Assembly: GCA_037974665.1 (NCBI GenBank)
Contig: CM075764.1
Span: 88,778,825-88,842,824 of the forward strand
Reading direction: 5' to 3'
Source: Ehretia macrophylla
Taxonomy: Eukaryota; Streptophyta; Magnoliopsida; Boraginales; Ehretiaceae
DNA: 64,000 nucleotides
The position numbers were made by a program, and so were the translations under genes. Below are positions 34,250 to 46,611 of the stretch, in pieces. The notes below the pieces were generated by a model, which saw nothing but the letters and a program-made list of their open reading frames with translations, was not told the origin of the DNA and ran no database searches. Each line of letters begins with the position of its first letter. The first letter of the stretch is position 1.

Positions 34250-36160
34250 CGGGAATGTTATGAAAACTTCCTCCGACCCAAATATCAGGTTGGCTGGGGG
34301 CTAGATTTGCCCAGGAGAAGAAGGACATTAAGAGAAGCACCCTGGCTGAAGACCTTTAAGAGGTGGAACTCTCCGATGAAATAAAGAGAGCAAAAATCAG
34401 AAGTGAACTCTCTGCCGACCTCAAGAAAGGTATAAGCCAATTTCTTCTGAAAAATGAACACATATTTGCATGGTCTGCCTCTGACATGACAGGTATTGAC
34501 CCGGGAGTGATTGAGCATCACTTGAATGCCGACCCAAATCACTATCCGGTAAAGCAAAAGCGCAAGCACTTCCATTATGATAAGTAACAAATCATAGCAG
34601 AAGAGGTGGACAAATTGGTAAACATCGGCCATATAAAGGAAATCCAGTACCCAACCTGGTTATCCAACGTGGTGTTGGTGACCAAGTCCTCGGGTGGATG
34701 GAGATTGTGTATTGACTTTACCGACCTCAATAAAGCCTGCCCTAAGGACTGCTTTCCCCTACCTCGGATTGATCAGTTGGTGGATACCACCTCTGAATTC
34801 AAGCTACTCTCTTTCATGGATGCCTTCAAAGGCTATAACCAAATCAAGATGGCTCCCGGAGATAAAGAAAAGACTGCATTCACCACCGATAAAGGTTTCT
34901 ACTACTATGAGGTCATTTTTTTTGGCCTTAAGAATGTTGGAGCTACCTACACTCGAATGGTGAACAAGGATTTCAAAAATCAAATTGGCCGAAATATGGA
35001 GATCTATGTAGATGACATGTTGGTCAAGAGTAGAAGGGTAGAAGATTATATAGCCGACCTGGCTGAAGCCTTCGCTGTAATAGAGCACTTTGGGACAAAG
35101 CTGAACTCAAAAAAGTGTGCATTCGGCGTCAAGGCAGGAAAGTTTATGGGTTTCATGGTCATAACCCGTGGAATAAAAGTCAACCCGGAGAAGGTTCAAG
35201 CAATACTTGACCTGGCACCGCTGACATACGTAAAGGACGTCTAGGTGCTCGCGGGCAAGGTCACGGCGTTGAGCAGATTCATGTCCAGGTCGGCCGACAA
35301 GTACGCACCTCTGTTCAAAATATTGAGAAATCCTAAGAACTTCGAATGGACTACGGAATGCTAGAACGCCTTCCAAGAGCTGAAAAGGTATCTAGCTTTG
35401 CCACCCGTGCTATCCCGACCTGAGATGGGGGAGGAGCTGGTACTATAGTTGGCATGCTCAGAGACAGCAGTGGTGGCAGCACTGGTTCGCGAAAAAGGGA
35501 AAGAGCAGAGACTGGTCTATTATATCAACAAAACCTTGCAAGGGGGCGAGGCGAGGTAATCTTCCTTAGAAAAACTCGCCATTGCACTCATTACGGCGAC
35601 GAGAAAGATAAAGTCATACTTTGATGCCCATCCAATTAAGGTCATGACGGATGCCCCACTCAAATCTATTATGCACAACTCGGAGACGTCGGGCAGGCTA
35701 TTGAAATAGGTGGTTGAGCTGAGTCAATTTGACATCACCTACCAGCCCAGAACAGCTATCAAAGCCCAAGCCATCGCGGACTTTATGGTGGAATGCACTG
35801 GCCGAGCCGAGTATGACCCGGAGGATGTGTGGAAGGTCCATGTGGATGGGGCCTCAAGGAAGTCTAGAAGGGGAGCTGGGGTGGTCATCTTTGACCCAAC
35901 CCGACATGAGCACCAATACTCCCCCAACTTCGCCTTTTCGGTGTCCATCAATGAAGCTGAGTACAAGCAGTGATTGCGGGGTTAAAAATTGCAGCTCAGC
36001 TCGGGGCACAAACAGTCGACCTGAGCACCGACTCTCAATTGGTTTCTAGTCAGATATCAGGAGAGTTCAAAGCCAAAGAGAGTACTATGCTGGCCTACCT
36101 CAACAGAGTCAAGGATTTGACCTCAGGGCTCAAAAGATTCGTGATACAGTAAATTCTGAG
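34250..36160 (+). pseudogene. Gypsy (Tat) reverse transcriptase and two RNase H domains
   Basis: RT: RKHFHYDK (~34563), SSGGWRLCIDFTDLNKACP (~34687), then FMDAFKGYNQI (~34815), an altered FFGLKNVGATY (~34918) and the catalytic YVDDMLVKS (~35006). First RNase H with EKLAIALI and MTDAPLKSIM (~35570-35670). Then a second, archaeal-type RNase H beginning VHVDGASRKSRRGAGVVIF (~35837) and STDSQLVSSQISGEF (~36023). A second RNase H is the hallmark of the Tat lineage. Nonsense codons include 34585, 35242, 35362, 35446, 35558, 35707 and 36150. A frame offset lies near 35970. Confidence 0.85.
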
Positions 36161-37554
36161 GGAGGAGAATATAAAGGCTGACGCCCTGTCCAGGTTGGCC
36201 TTGGGAGAGAGCCAACCTGCTCTGGTCCATGTGGAAGAAGTATCCGAACCAAGTATCTAGTTAGGGATACAGGCCATAACCAAGCTCAATTAAAGCCCAG
36301 ATTGGACCAAACCAATCGTGGACTACTTGGAGGGGGGTATGACCTCGGAGGATGAAAAAACAGCTCAGAAACTCATGAAACAGGCCTCAAGGTTTAATTG
36401 CCGGGCAATTCTACAAAAGAGCCTACACTTAGCCTCTCTTAAAGTGTGTTGGGCCCGATGAGGGAAACTATGTACTCCAGGAGATCCATGAAGGAGTATG
36501 TAGAAACTACTTGGGTGGCAAGGCCCTGGCTTGGAAGGCATTGAGGCAAGGCTATTTTTGGCTAACCTTAAAACAAGATGCCAAAGAGTATGTAAAAAAG
36601 TGCGACACCTGCCAAAGGTTCGCCAATGTACAGAGAAAGCCAGCGGTAGACCTCACGGTGGTGATGAGCCCGTGACCATTCTATCAGTGGGGTTTAGATA
36701 TCATTGGCCCATTGCCAACCGGCGTTGGCCAAAAGAAGTATGCATTCGTAGCAGTAGACTACTTCACCAAATGGCCTGAGGCTGAAGGTGTTGCTAGAAT
36801 AACAAAAAAGGCAGCTTGGGATTTTGTGTGAAAAAATATCATTTGCAGATTTGGGGTGCCAAAGGTCATCATTACTGACTACAGCAAGCAATTCGACAGT
36901 GCATACTTTCGAGGCAAATGTGTTGAGATTGGGATCGACCTCAGATTCTCATTTATTGCTCACCCTCAAAGTAATGGCCAAGTTGAAAGGACTAACCAAA
37001 TCATTTTGCAGGGTCTGAAAACCCAGTTGGAGGAAGCAGAGGGCCAGTGGGCATCGATTCTTCCCGAGCTGTTGTAGGCTCAGCGAACCACCACCAACTC
37101 GGCAATGGGAGAATCGCCCTTCGAGCTGACCTTCGGTACTCAAGCAGTACTGCCAGTGGAGATCGGGTCTCCGACCAGTAGAACCCTCCACCATGATCCA
37201 GAAATAAATGGAGCACTTATCCGTGAAGAGCTCGACCTCGCCGAAGAGTTCCAACCTTAAGCTCAAATCAGGATGTTAGCCAGTAAAGCTGCCATACAAA
37301 GAGCCTTTACCAAACAAGTCAAGCCTAAACTTATTAAGGTTGGCGACCTCGTCCTCAAAAAGGCTATCTTTTTGCCGCACTTGAGCAATAAGCTCTCCCC
37401 GACCTGGGAGGGACCGTACGAAGTCGTGAAAGAAGTCCGACCTAGGACCTTCTACCTCCGCGACAAATACAGGAAGCAATTGAAAAATGCATGGCATGTG
37501 GAGCACCTAAAAAGATATTTTGTATTACGGCCCCCGAGCCGGAATCTCTTGTAA
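36160..37554 (+). pseudogene. Gypsy (Tat) integrase
   Basis: The zinc-binding end CDTCQRFANVQRKP lies near 36603. The catalytic core has WGLDIIGPLP (first Asp, ~36690), IITDYSKQFD (second Asp, ~36880) and SNGQVERTN (Glu, ~36970). The C-terminal part TWEGPYEVVKEVRPRTFYL and WHVEHLKRYF (37400-37520) is a GPY/F-type module. Frame changes near 36430-36550 and stops near 36829, 37075 and 37258 inactivate it. Confidence 0.85.
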
Positions 37555-37692
37555 CGGCCCCCGAACCGGAATCTCTTGTAACGGCTACCGAGCCGAAAAC
37601 TTTTGTACAGGCCCCGAGCCGAAGTCTTTGCTAAAGGCCTCAAGCCAAAACATTTCTTGTAATCGGCTCCCGAGCCCAAGTACTTCATGTAC
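37521..37692 (+). repeat. Degenerate ~28-bp tandem repeat after integrase
   Basis: Six units of the form tgtaacggcccccgagccgg-aatctct follow each other. The first two are nearly identical and later ones more diverged. The array begins inside the last codons of integrase (LRPPSRNLL). Confidence 0.85.
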
Positions 37693-38285
37693 AATTTCAA
37701 TACAAACATATTTTGTAAACCAGTACAATGCCCGACCCAGGCTCAAGCGCCTCAACTACTGAGCTACTTCTGACTCGGATTAACGCGGTGGCCATGCTTA
37801 ATTACGAGCTAATGATCCAAGTAAACCAGCTCGGACAAGGTTCCAGCTCGGGTATAGTCAATAATAATTTGATTAGTTTTGCCAGTTCGGATTAAGTTCC
37901 AACTCGGTATAATCTGGCTTCAGATCGGGATGTTACTTTGGGTCTAAACTCGAACTCAATATTTGTCAATATTAGTTTGACCAATTTTAAATCGGACTGA
38001 CGAGTCCAGGTCGGCGACAATTATATAGTTGCCCATTTAACCAGCTCGGATCAGGATGATAATTCATTAATCACTTCCAGCTTGGTTCTTTATATTTAAA
38101 TTAAATTTGAAAGGTCCATTATATTGGTCCGACCCCACTTACTTAAGAAATTTAAGAAGAGAAAAGTACACATGTACGAACTCAAGTAAAATACAAAACA
38201 ACCATTTCATTAAATAGAAATTTTAAAATTACAATAGCCCGACTTGGGCAAGATTACAAGAGCCCGACCTGGGTAGTTACAAAAT
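37693..38285. other. Untranslated 3' region of gypsy element
   Basis: Sequence with repeated ccagctcgg, cgacctgg and gactcgg motifs like the coding part, but no open frame. No copy of the 5' LTR was found here, so the 3' LTR is missing. Confidence 0.5.
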
Positions 38286-38494
38286 TTACTTAGGAGCGGT
38301 GGTGGAGGTGATAGCATCGGCTTCATCCCCAACCTGATCCATGCCCTTCTGAACAAATTCAATCACCTCTTTGGCTTAGGATGTCAGGTTGGCCGGTAGC
38401 TCAGGAATCTCCCAAAACTCCTGCGGTGGAGCCTCCAAGATTTCGATGTAATCATTCTTGGTAGCAGGGAAGAAGGTCTTCGCTCTCTGCCGAG
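38286..38494 (-). pseudogene. Antisense ORF of Tat-lineage element, truncated
   Basis: On the minus strand a frame reads RAKTFFPATKNDYIEILEA, EFWEIPELPANLTS, one stop, then AKEVIEFVQKGMDQVGDEAD and ends ...TAPK at the TAA 38286-38288. It has good codon texture and matches the element's GC-rich style. Several Tat-lineage elements are known to carry an extra gene in antisense between integrase and the 3' LTR (for example Grande). This fits that position. It is cut off upstream where the next element begins. Confidence 0.6.
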
Positions 38495-38917
38495 TTGCAA
38501 CAAGTTAACATACACAAATTATAAACTACTAAGTCATTTAAACAACAACTTCACATAAAAAAAGTTAATCACATATTCACATTAGTCATATAAAGCATAA
38601 CAACCACTCAAGTACACAAAGCACATAATTCACACAAGGCACGTTAATCACATAGCTCGCATTAATCACATAAACACATTGAACATATAAACACATCAAG
38701 CACGTTAACCACATCCATTTCACTTATCACACAAGCACATAAACCACAACTAGTTCACTCAACAAATAAAACATGTTGATCACATAAGCACATTAATCAC
38801 ATTAACTCTCTTATCACATAAGACATGCACATACACTTTCTAAACACATTGACGCTAAGGCCACTACCCCACAAGCAGAAGACCCTATCCCGGCTAGCGC
38901 CTAGCTAACTAGCTAAG

Positions 38918-38929
38918 CTCTGATACCAC
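38918..38929 (-). other. tRNA-Met-type primer-binding site
   Basis: The complement of gctctgatacca is TGGTATCAGAGC, the common plant initiator-Met tRNA primer site. It lies 3 bases from the LTR end. Confidence 0.85.
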
Positions 38930-41204
38930 TTTTGTAACGCCCGATCTCTCACGAGGCCGGAGGCTCTAATAGCCATGCTAATCACAACCCAATTTCGACC
39001 CGGTCACAAAATTTAGGAAAAACAGACAGAGTTTTCTCTATTTATAGGTCTATTTGGAGGCCTGTAAACTACAACATCCAACCACAAGACTATAATCCCC
39101 AACTTCGATTTGTTTCATCCCTATCAGCATCCAAGTCAACTAAACAAAAGAGTAAACAATTCAAGTTATTGCAAACCACTAGTATCTAATCATCAAACAA
39201 ACTAAAACTTTAATATTACAATCCTTGATATAACATAAATACATACATGGGCACAAAGTTTCAAATACAATACAAGCATATCATGATCACATTCTTCCAT
39301 GTTTTACACACTGATAGAGCAAGCGGGTCACACAGGAGGCAATCCAATCTTCAGCTTTTCCTGAAATATGTTGAAAAGAGGAATGAGTAACCAAGTTACT
39401 CAGTGAGGGAAGTGATGCAACATACTGGGCGTGCATTATGATATGCAGATACAAGAAATCGTATATATAACATAAACAACAAGATTAAATAGTAAATAGT
39501 TAACCACATTAAAAAGGATACGGTTCCACTTCAAGTCTTCAATCACGAGCCACGAACTACGAACTTCACGCTAATGCTGGAAAACCCCTTACTCCAACAA
39601 GTTGGGATACTCCAGATGTATCCCGATCCTACGACCCTTTCTCCTGAGGTAGGTCCAAGCCCAGCAGCTAAACCACGCCTCTAGGGTAGTGGAGTCTGCC
39701 TCAGCGAGAAGGGAATAGACACCATGGTAGTCGAGGGAGCAAGGCAAGCCCGACGCCACCCGTGTTTCTCGATGCTACCATGTCCGAAAGGTTGCGCAAC
39801 CCGATATTCGATCACAATAGTTCAAACAATGACAATATAATTCAAGAATCACATAAATGAGGGACAACAAAGTAGGTTGCCCTCGCACGTAGATTACAAT
39901 AAATAAGCCATATAACAATATAAATAAAAGTCAAGTGCATATTTAGTCTATTCATATCAAAGTACACGTAATTATAAGCAATCATATTAAACTATACAAT
40001 TTATGAGCAGTAAAACAAATTAAGATGTACAAAAAAATGTAACTCCCTCACCTTTTAAAAAAACAAACCTGCGAGAATTTAGCCAATCTCTCCAATACTC
40101 TCCAAAAGCACCAATCTCTTTAATAACCACTCAAAACCACTACCTAACACAACAATGCTATTCAACTTAAAGACAACTCATTCACATTAAAATAGTTAAT
40201 TTGTGTGCAATAGTCACATTTTATATAATCATCAAAATATAGCTCGATTAGTATGATCTAAGAACACTAAACATGCATATTTCATGCTAAGGCTAAATGA
40301 TGTGCTTACTTTAATCAAAAGTTAATTAACAAGCTTGAAGGCAACATTAACTTTCATAATTCCATTAACCATGCACTAGACTACTTTGAACTCCTAAACA
40401 CGTTATTAGGATACTCCAAACCTCTTTTAATCCACTCAAATGTGCAACCCCTAGTTATTCATATAAGTATAACACTTTCATTATCCATTGCAATTCTATT
40501 ATCATGATTAGCTCTAATATACATATATCCTAAATATACAACTTAACTCATAAGATAACATGAATCACACAGCCTTCAAGTTAAACACTTAATACACGCT
40601 ATTACGCTTAAATACTAAGCATTATTCAATTACTAAGCATGTTAAAAGAACTCTAATATGCATTGTCCAAAGTGAAATCATGTACAAGATTATCTATTTT
40701 TTCTAAGATCATTACACATACACTAACTACTTTAGATTCCAAGACATGTTAAAATTATACTCTTATTAATACTAAAATACCATAAGCAACAAATTCACAT
40801 TCTTTAATCAAGTTACTATTTATTTCCTTCTTCAATTCAATTGTACACACAAACTCATTTTTCACATGTAATTAAGCTAGAAAGTTCATTCTACCACCTC
40901 ATTAGTTAGCATAGAAAGCATTAGAAGCATCAAAATATCATTAAGTTAGGATTATAAGCTATAAATTTCAATTACTTTACTACAACAATCAATAATCATC
41001 TAACTAGATGAGCTAACTTTATAGTTTACTTGATTAACAATCAAATGTAGCAACTATAACAATTCAAATAACTAATTATGCAATAAGATTAACCATTGGA
41101 CAAGAAGTCCAACATATTCCTTTCCAAATGCTCACAAAACAAGCTCTAAACTTCACACAAGATAATGAACCTCAAATCTAACTATACTACATCTCTAATG
41201 ACAC

Positions 41205-41710
41205 TTTATGGCACCATTTAAGCCATTGAAATCTCATTTTAAAGTACAATTACCCCAAAAGTCCGAATTTTCCTCTTTATGCATTACACTACAAGTACTC
41301 TAATCGGAGCTCAACTAAGCGAAGCGAATACATTTCTGGCACCTCCTCACTTACTAGACACTAGCCCTAATGTCCGAACGCACCCGGATTCACTTTTAAC
41401 CTGAAACCCCTTTGTCAATCTTTACTAGTAAGCTCCAAACCGAAAGGCAAGGTTCAAGATTCCCAAACGAGTTATCCTATCCTTCAAACCACATCTTATG
41501 GCACCCCAAGGACCCTCGAGTTCACTCGTTAAACCTCGTTTACCATTAAATCCTCGATTTCCTCTTTGTGCATTTATACTACAAGTACCAATTTCGGAAC
41601 CCAAACAAGCGAAACGAAGGCACTTCTAAAGCTTCAATACTTAATAAAGACTAGCCATAACCTCAAAACGTATCCGAATTCGAGTTCACCCCGAAATCCC
41701 CAATAAAAGT
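41205..41710. repeat. Imperfect ~290-bp direct repeat inside the long LTR
   Basis: Two units share, in order, tatggcacc, cctcttt.tgcatt, actacaagta, aagcgaa.cga and actagcc, with spacings kept at about 290 bases (for example 41270 and 41561). Confidence 0.65.
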
Positions 41711-42916
41711 AGCCTATTTTGATCAAAATTCTCATATTTTTCAGATGGAAAGTCTATCGATTTTTTTTCCCACGCTCAAGGACCTAATGAGCAACTACTA
41801 GAAGCATTGAATCAAATTAAATTACTCAAATTTTCAGAACCCTAGAAATTATACTATTCATCATCTTCCTCAAATGACACTTTGCTAAAAACTTAACACC
41901 AAGCTATAATATTGCATATGGATGTTCTCTAACATGTATACATACTATATAAAGCAAGAAACAAGCATGTTATAGCTCCATAATAGCAAAATCTGAAAAT
42001 TAAAAAAAACTTGGCATAAACTTTAAACCATGAAAATGATGCAACTCTCTCACCAAAAATGTGCAAGGAAGTTAGGATAGGGCTCGGAGAAGACTTGACA
42101 AAACTTGGAAGATCAAATTGAGCAAAATTGGCAAGAAAATCACTATTCCCGTAATGGCTTTTTTAGCTGATTTTTGGCCTATTTTTGTGTTTTTTTGTTT
42201 TGTTTTTGTTTTGTTTGGTATATATATATATAGGATAATTATATGGGTTGATGGGTTGGATATTGGGTTTGGATTGTGGGTTAAAATGGATTTGAGTGTA
42301 GGTGTATTATAATAAATGCAAAAAAACTTCTTTAAACCCCAAAATAATACATAGTTTTACTATTTATATAATATAAATATATTTTTGTAAATCACTCTTT
42401 ATATGTACAATGAATATAATTTTTGTGAATATAGACTAATTATAAGTTAAGTAATAATAAAAAAATATGAAATCCGGGAAATAAGTTAATAAAAATTTTA
42501 GTTCGGGCTCTTATTATATTATATAAGTAATAGACTAAGGAAATAATGAGTTAGGTTAGTAAATGGGGTCTAATTAAACATATTTAAGGTCTAATAAAAG
42601 TCCAAAGTCTAGCTAATTCACTAGAAGCCCAAATAAAAATCCTACAAAAAGTTACTATTCTTTCGTAACACTATTCATTCAAAACGAAATCTATTTTCTA
42701 AATGCATACTCCCAACATTAAATACAAAAAATAATATTTTACACATTTCTCCTACATGATATGTGACAGGAGAAAAATACAGTTTCAGAAAAATTAAACA
42801 GTAAATTTTCTTTATGAATAGTGTCTTATACTAAAAATTGAATAAATATATATTTACTACTCAAATAAGACATTCAACAATTTAAAATGAATATGAAGAG
42901 GTTCTCGGTCGTCACA

Positions 42917-43316
42917 GAGCAGCCTACTACTTTCCTTTCAGTTTTTATAAACCATTGTATATATTACAAATCAATTGAAGAACACTTTTCTTCAGGTATA
43001 TTCTTCTTAATTTTTTCAGTTTTGTTTTATTTTCTTATTGTAGTGCTGCCGAATATGGTAGGCTAGTTGCCACACTGTCTATAACCGCCATGGATCTCTA
43101 GACATGTTACTCTATATTATGAGTTAGACACAGTTGTGGTTGGTATCGTTGTTATGGTAAGACAATCCTCAAGGCAGGCAGTTTGTCGCCATAAGTCGCA
43201 CTGTTGGCCCTTCTCCATGTTTTGTGGGCTGTTTTGTGTTGACTCGGTTGACCGCTTTGTCAGAGTGAACTATGTCTGTAAATCCAATAACTAGATCCCC
43301 ATACCTGGGCCTCCTT
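42917..43316. other. Unassigned 400-bp stretch
   Basis: It lies between the outer end of the long LTR and the start of AKR segment 2. It has no homologue in unit 1, no open frame and no repeat that I could recognise. Confidence 0.5.
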
Positions 43317-44117
43317 GTTTTACCACTATACGCAGTACTTTTTCATTATAGCGACCACCTATAGTCTTTAAAATAATTTTTTTAGTATTATAATAAAAAG
43401 TTGCCTATTCTCAACTAAAAAATTAGCAAATATTGATGAAAATGAATATAGGCGCAATTAAAAAAATAAAAAAATATTGTCAAAATTGAGTATAGACGAC
43501 GGTTCTTGAGAAACGCCGCATATCTGCAATTTAAAAAAATTCAAAAATTGGAGAATAGGCTGTGTTTTCGAGTAAACGCTGTATGTTACAATTAAAAAAT
43601 TAACATATATTGTCAAAATTGCGTATAGAGGGCAGTTTATGAGAAACGCCGCCTATCTGCAATTTAAAAAAATATCATTTTGATGTTAAGAGAATTACCA
43701 ATTATCCTGGCATCTTAAAAATTGATCTCTTGACAAAAAAAAAAATTGATCATAGGTAATATTACTGTTACTTTTGTTGTTAAACTCCATTTATATAGGT
43801 GGATAATGTGTTAAACAATGACTCAAACTTTGAGGCTTCTCAACATGCAGGTTGCAACTCTGAAGAGACCCTAGTTCAATCCAAAATTTAATGGTTTTGA
43901 CCCAAATGCCATTCAAAATTTGCAGTCACGTGCTAATCTTGTGCCAAATAATGCTAAATTTTCAATAGAATTTAGGATGAGGACTAATGACGTCATATTA
44001 TTATAAGTGTAGGGATCAAAATGTTCATTTTTTGTATATGCATTTTTTAAAGTTGATTGAAATATCTACTTGCTTAGCACAAAAAAAAAGTTCATTTTAA
44101 AAGATTAAGAACCAAGA

Positions 44118-44510
44118 TATAAACCCTTGGATAAATGATCGAAATGGTCCCTTATTTTTGAACTTTGTAGTATTTTTGATCCTTATCTACAAAACGAGAC
44201 AAATTAGTCTCTTATTTTTAAATCTATGACGCCGTTAGTCCTTTTAACAATTTTTTAAAATTTTTTAACATAGATTGCATTCGCTCAGTACTTGACCAAT
44301 TTGTCCCTTACTCCTCCAAAATCTGAGTTAAGCTGGTCACATGTCAGACACATGCAATCTATATTAAAAAAAATTAACGAAATTTGTTAAAAGGACTAAC
44401 AGTTTCGTAGATTTAGAAATAAGGAACTAATTTATCACGTTTGATAGATAAGAGACAAAAATATCATAGAGTCAAAAGATAAGGCCATTTAGGTCATTTA
44501 CCCTGAACCC
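44118..44510. mobile_element. Foldback MITE, segment 2 copy
   Basis: Same insertion as 8234-8568, inherited by duplication. It contains about 40 bases more in the loop (around 44265-44310). The left flank taaaccctt is intact, and the right flank reads tgaaccctt. Confidence 0.8.
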
Positions 44511-45454
44511 TTTATTACACTTTCTGGGGGAGTAATGCCTTCGTGATGGATCATACTCTCTAAGCCGCCTCTATAATGTAATATTGTACTGGTTTTGACC
44601 ATATGGATTCACCACATTTTTTGCAGAACTAGTCTCTCTCATATATGATGCATCATATATAGTATATAAGCCGCCTCTGTAATGTGCCCGCCGCGTTATA
44701 AGTGGCCATATTTGTGTAGTGTAAACCACAATTTACACGTACGAAATGTCTAGTGAATGAATGTGTCTTGAGTTTTGATCAAAAAAAAGAAGAAAAAGAA
44801 TGTGTCTTGAGTTCATTAATGAAAGAAAAGAACACCTACGAACGATAAACTTTCAACTTTTTTTTTTCTTGAATTAGAAGATTCAGTAAACTAGTAAGAT
44901 CCCAATGTACCAAAATACAAAAGCCAAATACACTAATGTTTTATGTCAGTTCTTTATTTATTTTTTTATATGGTAAGAATTTATATATTAAACTAATGTT
45001 AAATTTTTTTTATGTATATGACAAAAATTTAATTATATAGAAAACGGTGAAGAAAGTGATGGGCGATGACAGATAGCAATGTGGAAACCTAAATAGGGAT
45101 TCAAGTTCCTAAAGAAACTAGATGCTGAATTCCTACTTGAACAAAAAAAGGAAAAGGAAAGAAACAACTCTCTATTCTTAACAAACACTATAAATAAGCA
45201 TAGCATTTCCAAGTCTCGAAATCATGTTTGCAATGAGAACAAGATACTAGATCGCATTTTAATGCCCAAATTTGTGGCACAAAACCATTATCTTTAGCAT
45301 TTTGATAAAATCTATGATGCACAAACTTAATCTTTTCGGTTTTAATCAATCCGTTCTAGAAAAGTCCTGACATTGTATTTGATTCTCCTAATTTGATTCT
45401 CCTAATATATCCTTAGACCTTCTGCCTTGTACGGAGGTTCATTTTAGGAGAGGG

Positions 45455-46295
45455 TGTGATGCCCGGGAATCCAACATAAAATATTTCCTCGAAAGCACTT
45501 AATGAAGAGCTCGAGATCATAGTCTTTTCCCGTAAAATCCAAATAATATTTTTCAAAATTGGTATAAATAGGTCATTTCACTTTCCAATAAGGTAACTAC
45601 TTTTCTCTAGTTTATTTCATATACTTAAAATATTCCTAATTGTTAAACTCGATACTGAATTGAGCGTCGTAACCTATCCCCTAAAATTTAACCCACGCTT
45701 TATGTCATCCCTTTTTGCAGGCTGTTGAGCTTGAGAAGCCCGATAAGGATTTTTACCTTAACACTGATTATTGAAAAAATAACTTTCTGGATAATCATAT
45801 TCCATAAACTCATGTTTGACAAATTGTTTGCAAACGAGACTAAGTGACGTATTTACTTTCCAAGCGACACTCATTGTCAAAGCATATCGTTTGAAATAAG
45901 GGGCCAAGTTATAATGATACTCTTGCGAGATCCCTTTCGTTAGTGGGCTCTTATGAGGCTTACCTCTCTTAGCGGCCATTGTTGAAGGCTTTCTTTAATG
46001 AGGCTGGGGAAGTGTTTAGGGTTTGTTGTGTGTCCTATTTGGTTACTCATGTCTTCTCTTTATGCCTATGTTTGTAGACTAAACCTAGTCAGGAGCGACT
46101 GCCGGCCCTGATTTCGATGTGATCGCGAGATTTTACTTGATACTCGTTGAACCCTTCGTATTTTTGGGTCCTTATTCCTGCTCCTTCCATTCGGGTGCTT
46201 GGTACCCGTTACGTTGACTTTGCCTCGCAAGCCCTTGCTCCTGTTGAGCCAGCCAGGCTTGGACCTCCGTTTGCGTGTTGAAGGCCTAAGGATCT
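45455..46295 (+). repeat. LTR-like fragment upstream of AKR2
   Basis: Counterpart of 9512-10405. Here the start reads TGTGATGCCCGGGAATCC, a more typical LTR beginning. It is shorter by small deletions, including 12 bases near 45733 and about 30 bases near 46255. The antisense 73-codon frame is kept (45758-45979) with two residue changes, Gln to Lys among them. Confidence 0.5.
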
Positions 46296-46520
46296 ACCCA
46301 TTACAACTTAGACACAAAACTTATTAACACAAAAAAATTAATATTTTGACCAATTTAAACTCAAGATGTTAGTAAGTTTTCTAAGTATATGATTGAATGG
46401 TCAATCAAGTTGTTTCCCGTACCGAAACTAGAAACAGTGTTAAGTGGCCTTTTATTGACTGTATTCAAATGTATATCCTTTTTGTGCCACTGTTACGTCG
46501 GCCACGAGGCCATGCTCTCT

Positions 46521-46530
46521 ACTATATATA
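46521..46530 (+). promoter_or_regulatory. TATA box of AKR2
   Basis: actatatata, same spacing to the ATG as in AKR1. The promoter region between LTR fragment and ATG is nearly identical to AKR1, except for an inserted cccgtaccgaaactagaaac-like piece near 46416. Confidence 0.6.
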
Positions 46531-46611
46531 GAATGTAAGCACTTGGTGTGTTTGAAACAGAGATATCTATTACGTTCTAGCTAGTGGCACTCAATTGCAA
46601 GGAAGAAGCAA

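Larger units (their letters stand above)
38495..42916 (-). mobile_element. Truncated minus-strand LTR retrotransposon (5' LTR and leader)
   Basis: Read on the minus strand: LTR 42916-38933, starting TGTGACGACCGAGAACC and ending GGGCGTTACA; then the primer site TGGTATCAGAGC (38929-38918); then an AT-rich leader to about 38495, where it abuts the broken Tat element. No gag or pol remains. The LTR is 3984 bp by these ends, very long, and has no visible gene. Its inner end resembles that of the LTR at 55137, so the two families may be related. Confidence 0.75.

Noticed and set aside
37520..37762. 80-codon plus-strand frame after integrase with NGPRTGISCNG repeats
   Set aside because: It is a translation of the 28-bp tandem repeat in another frame, not an independent gene.
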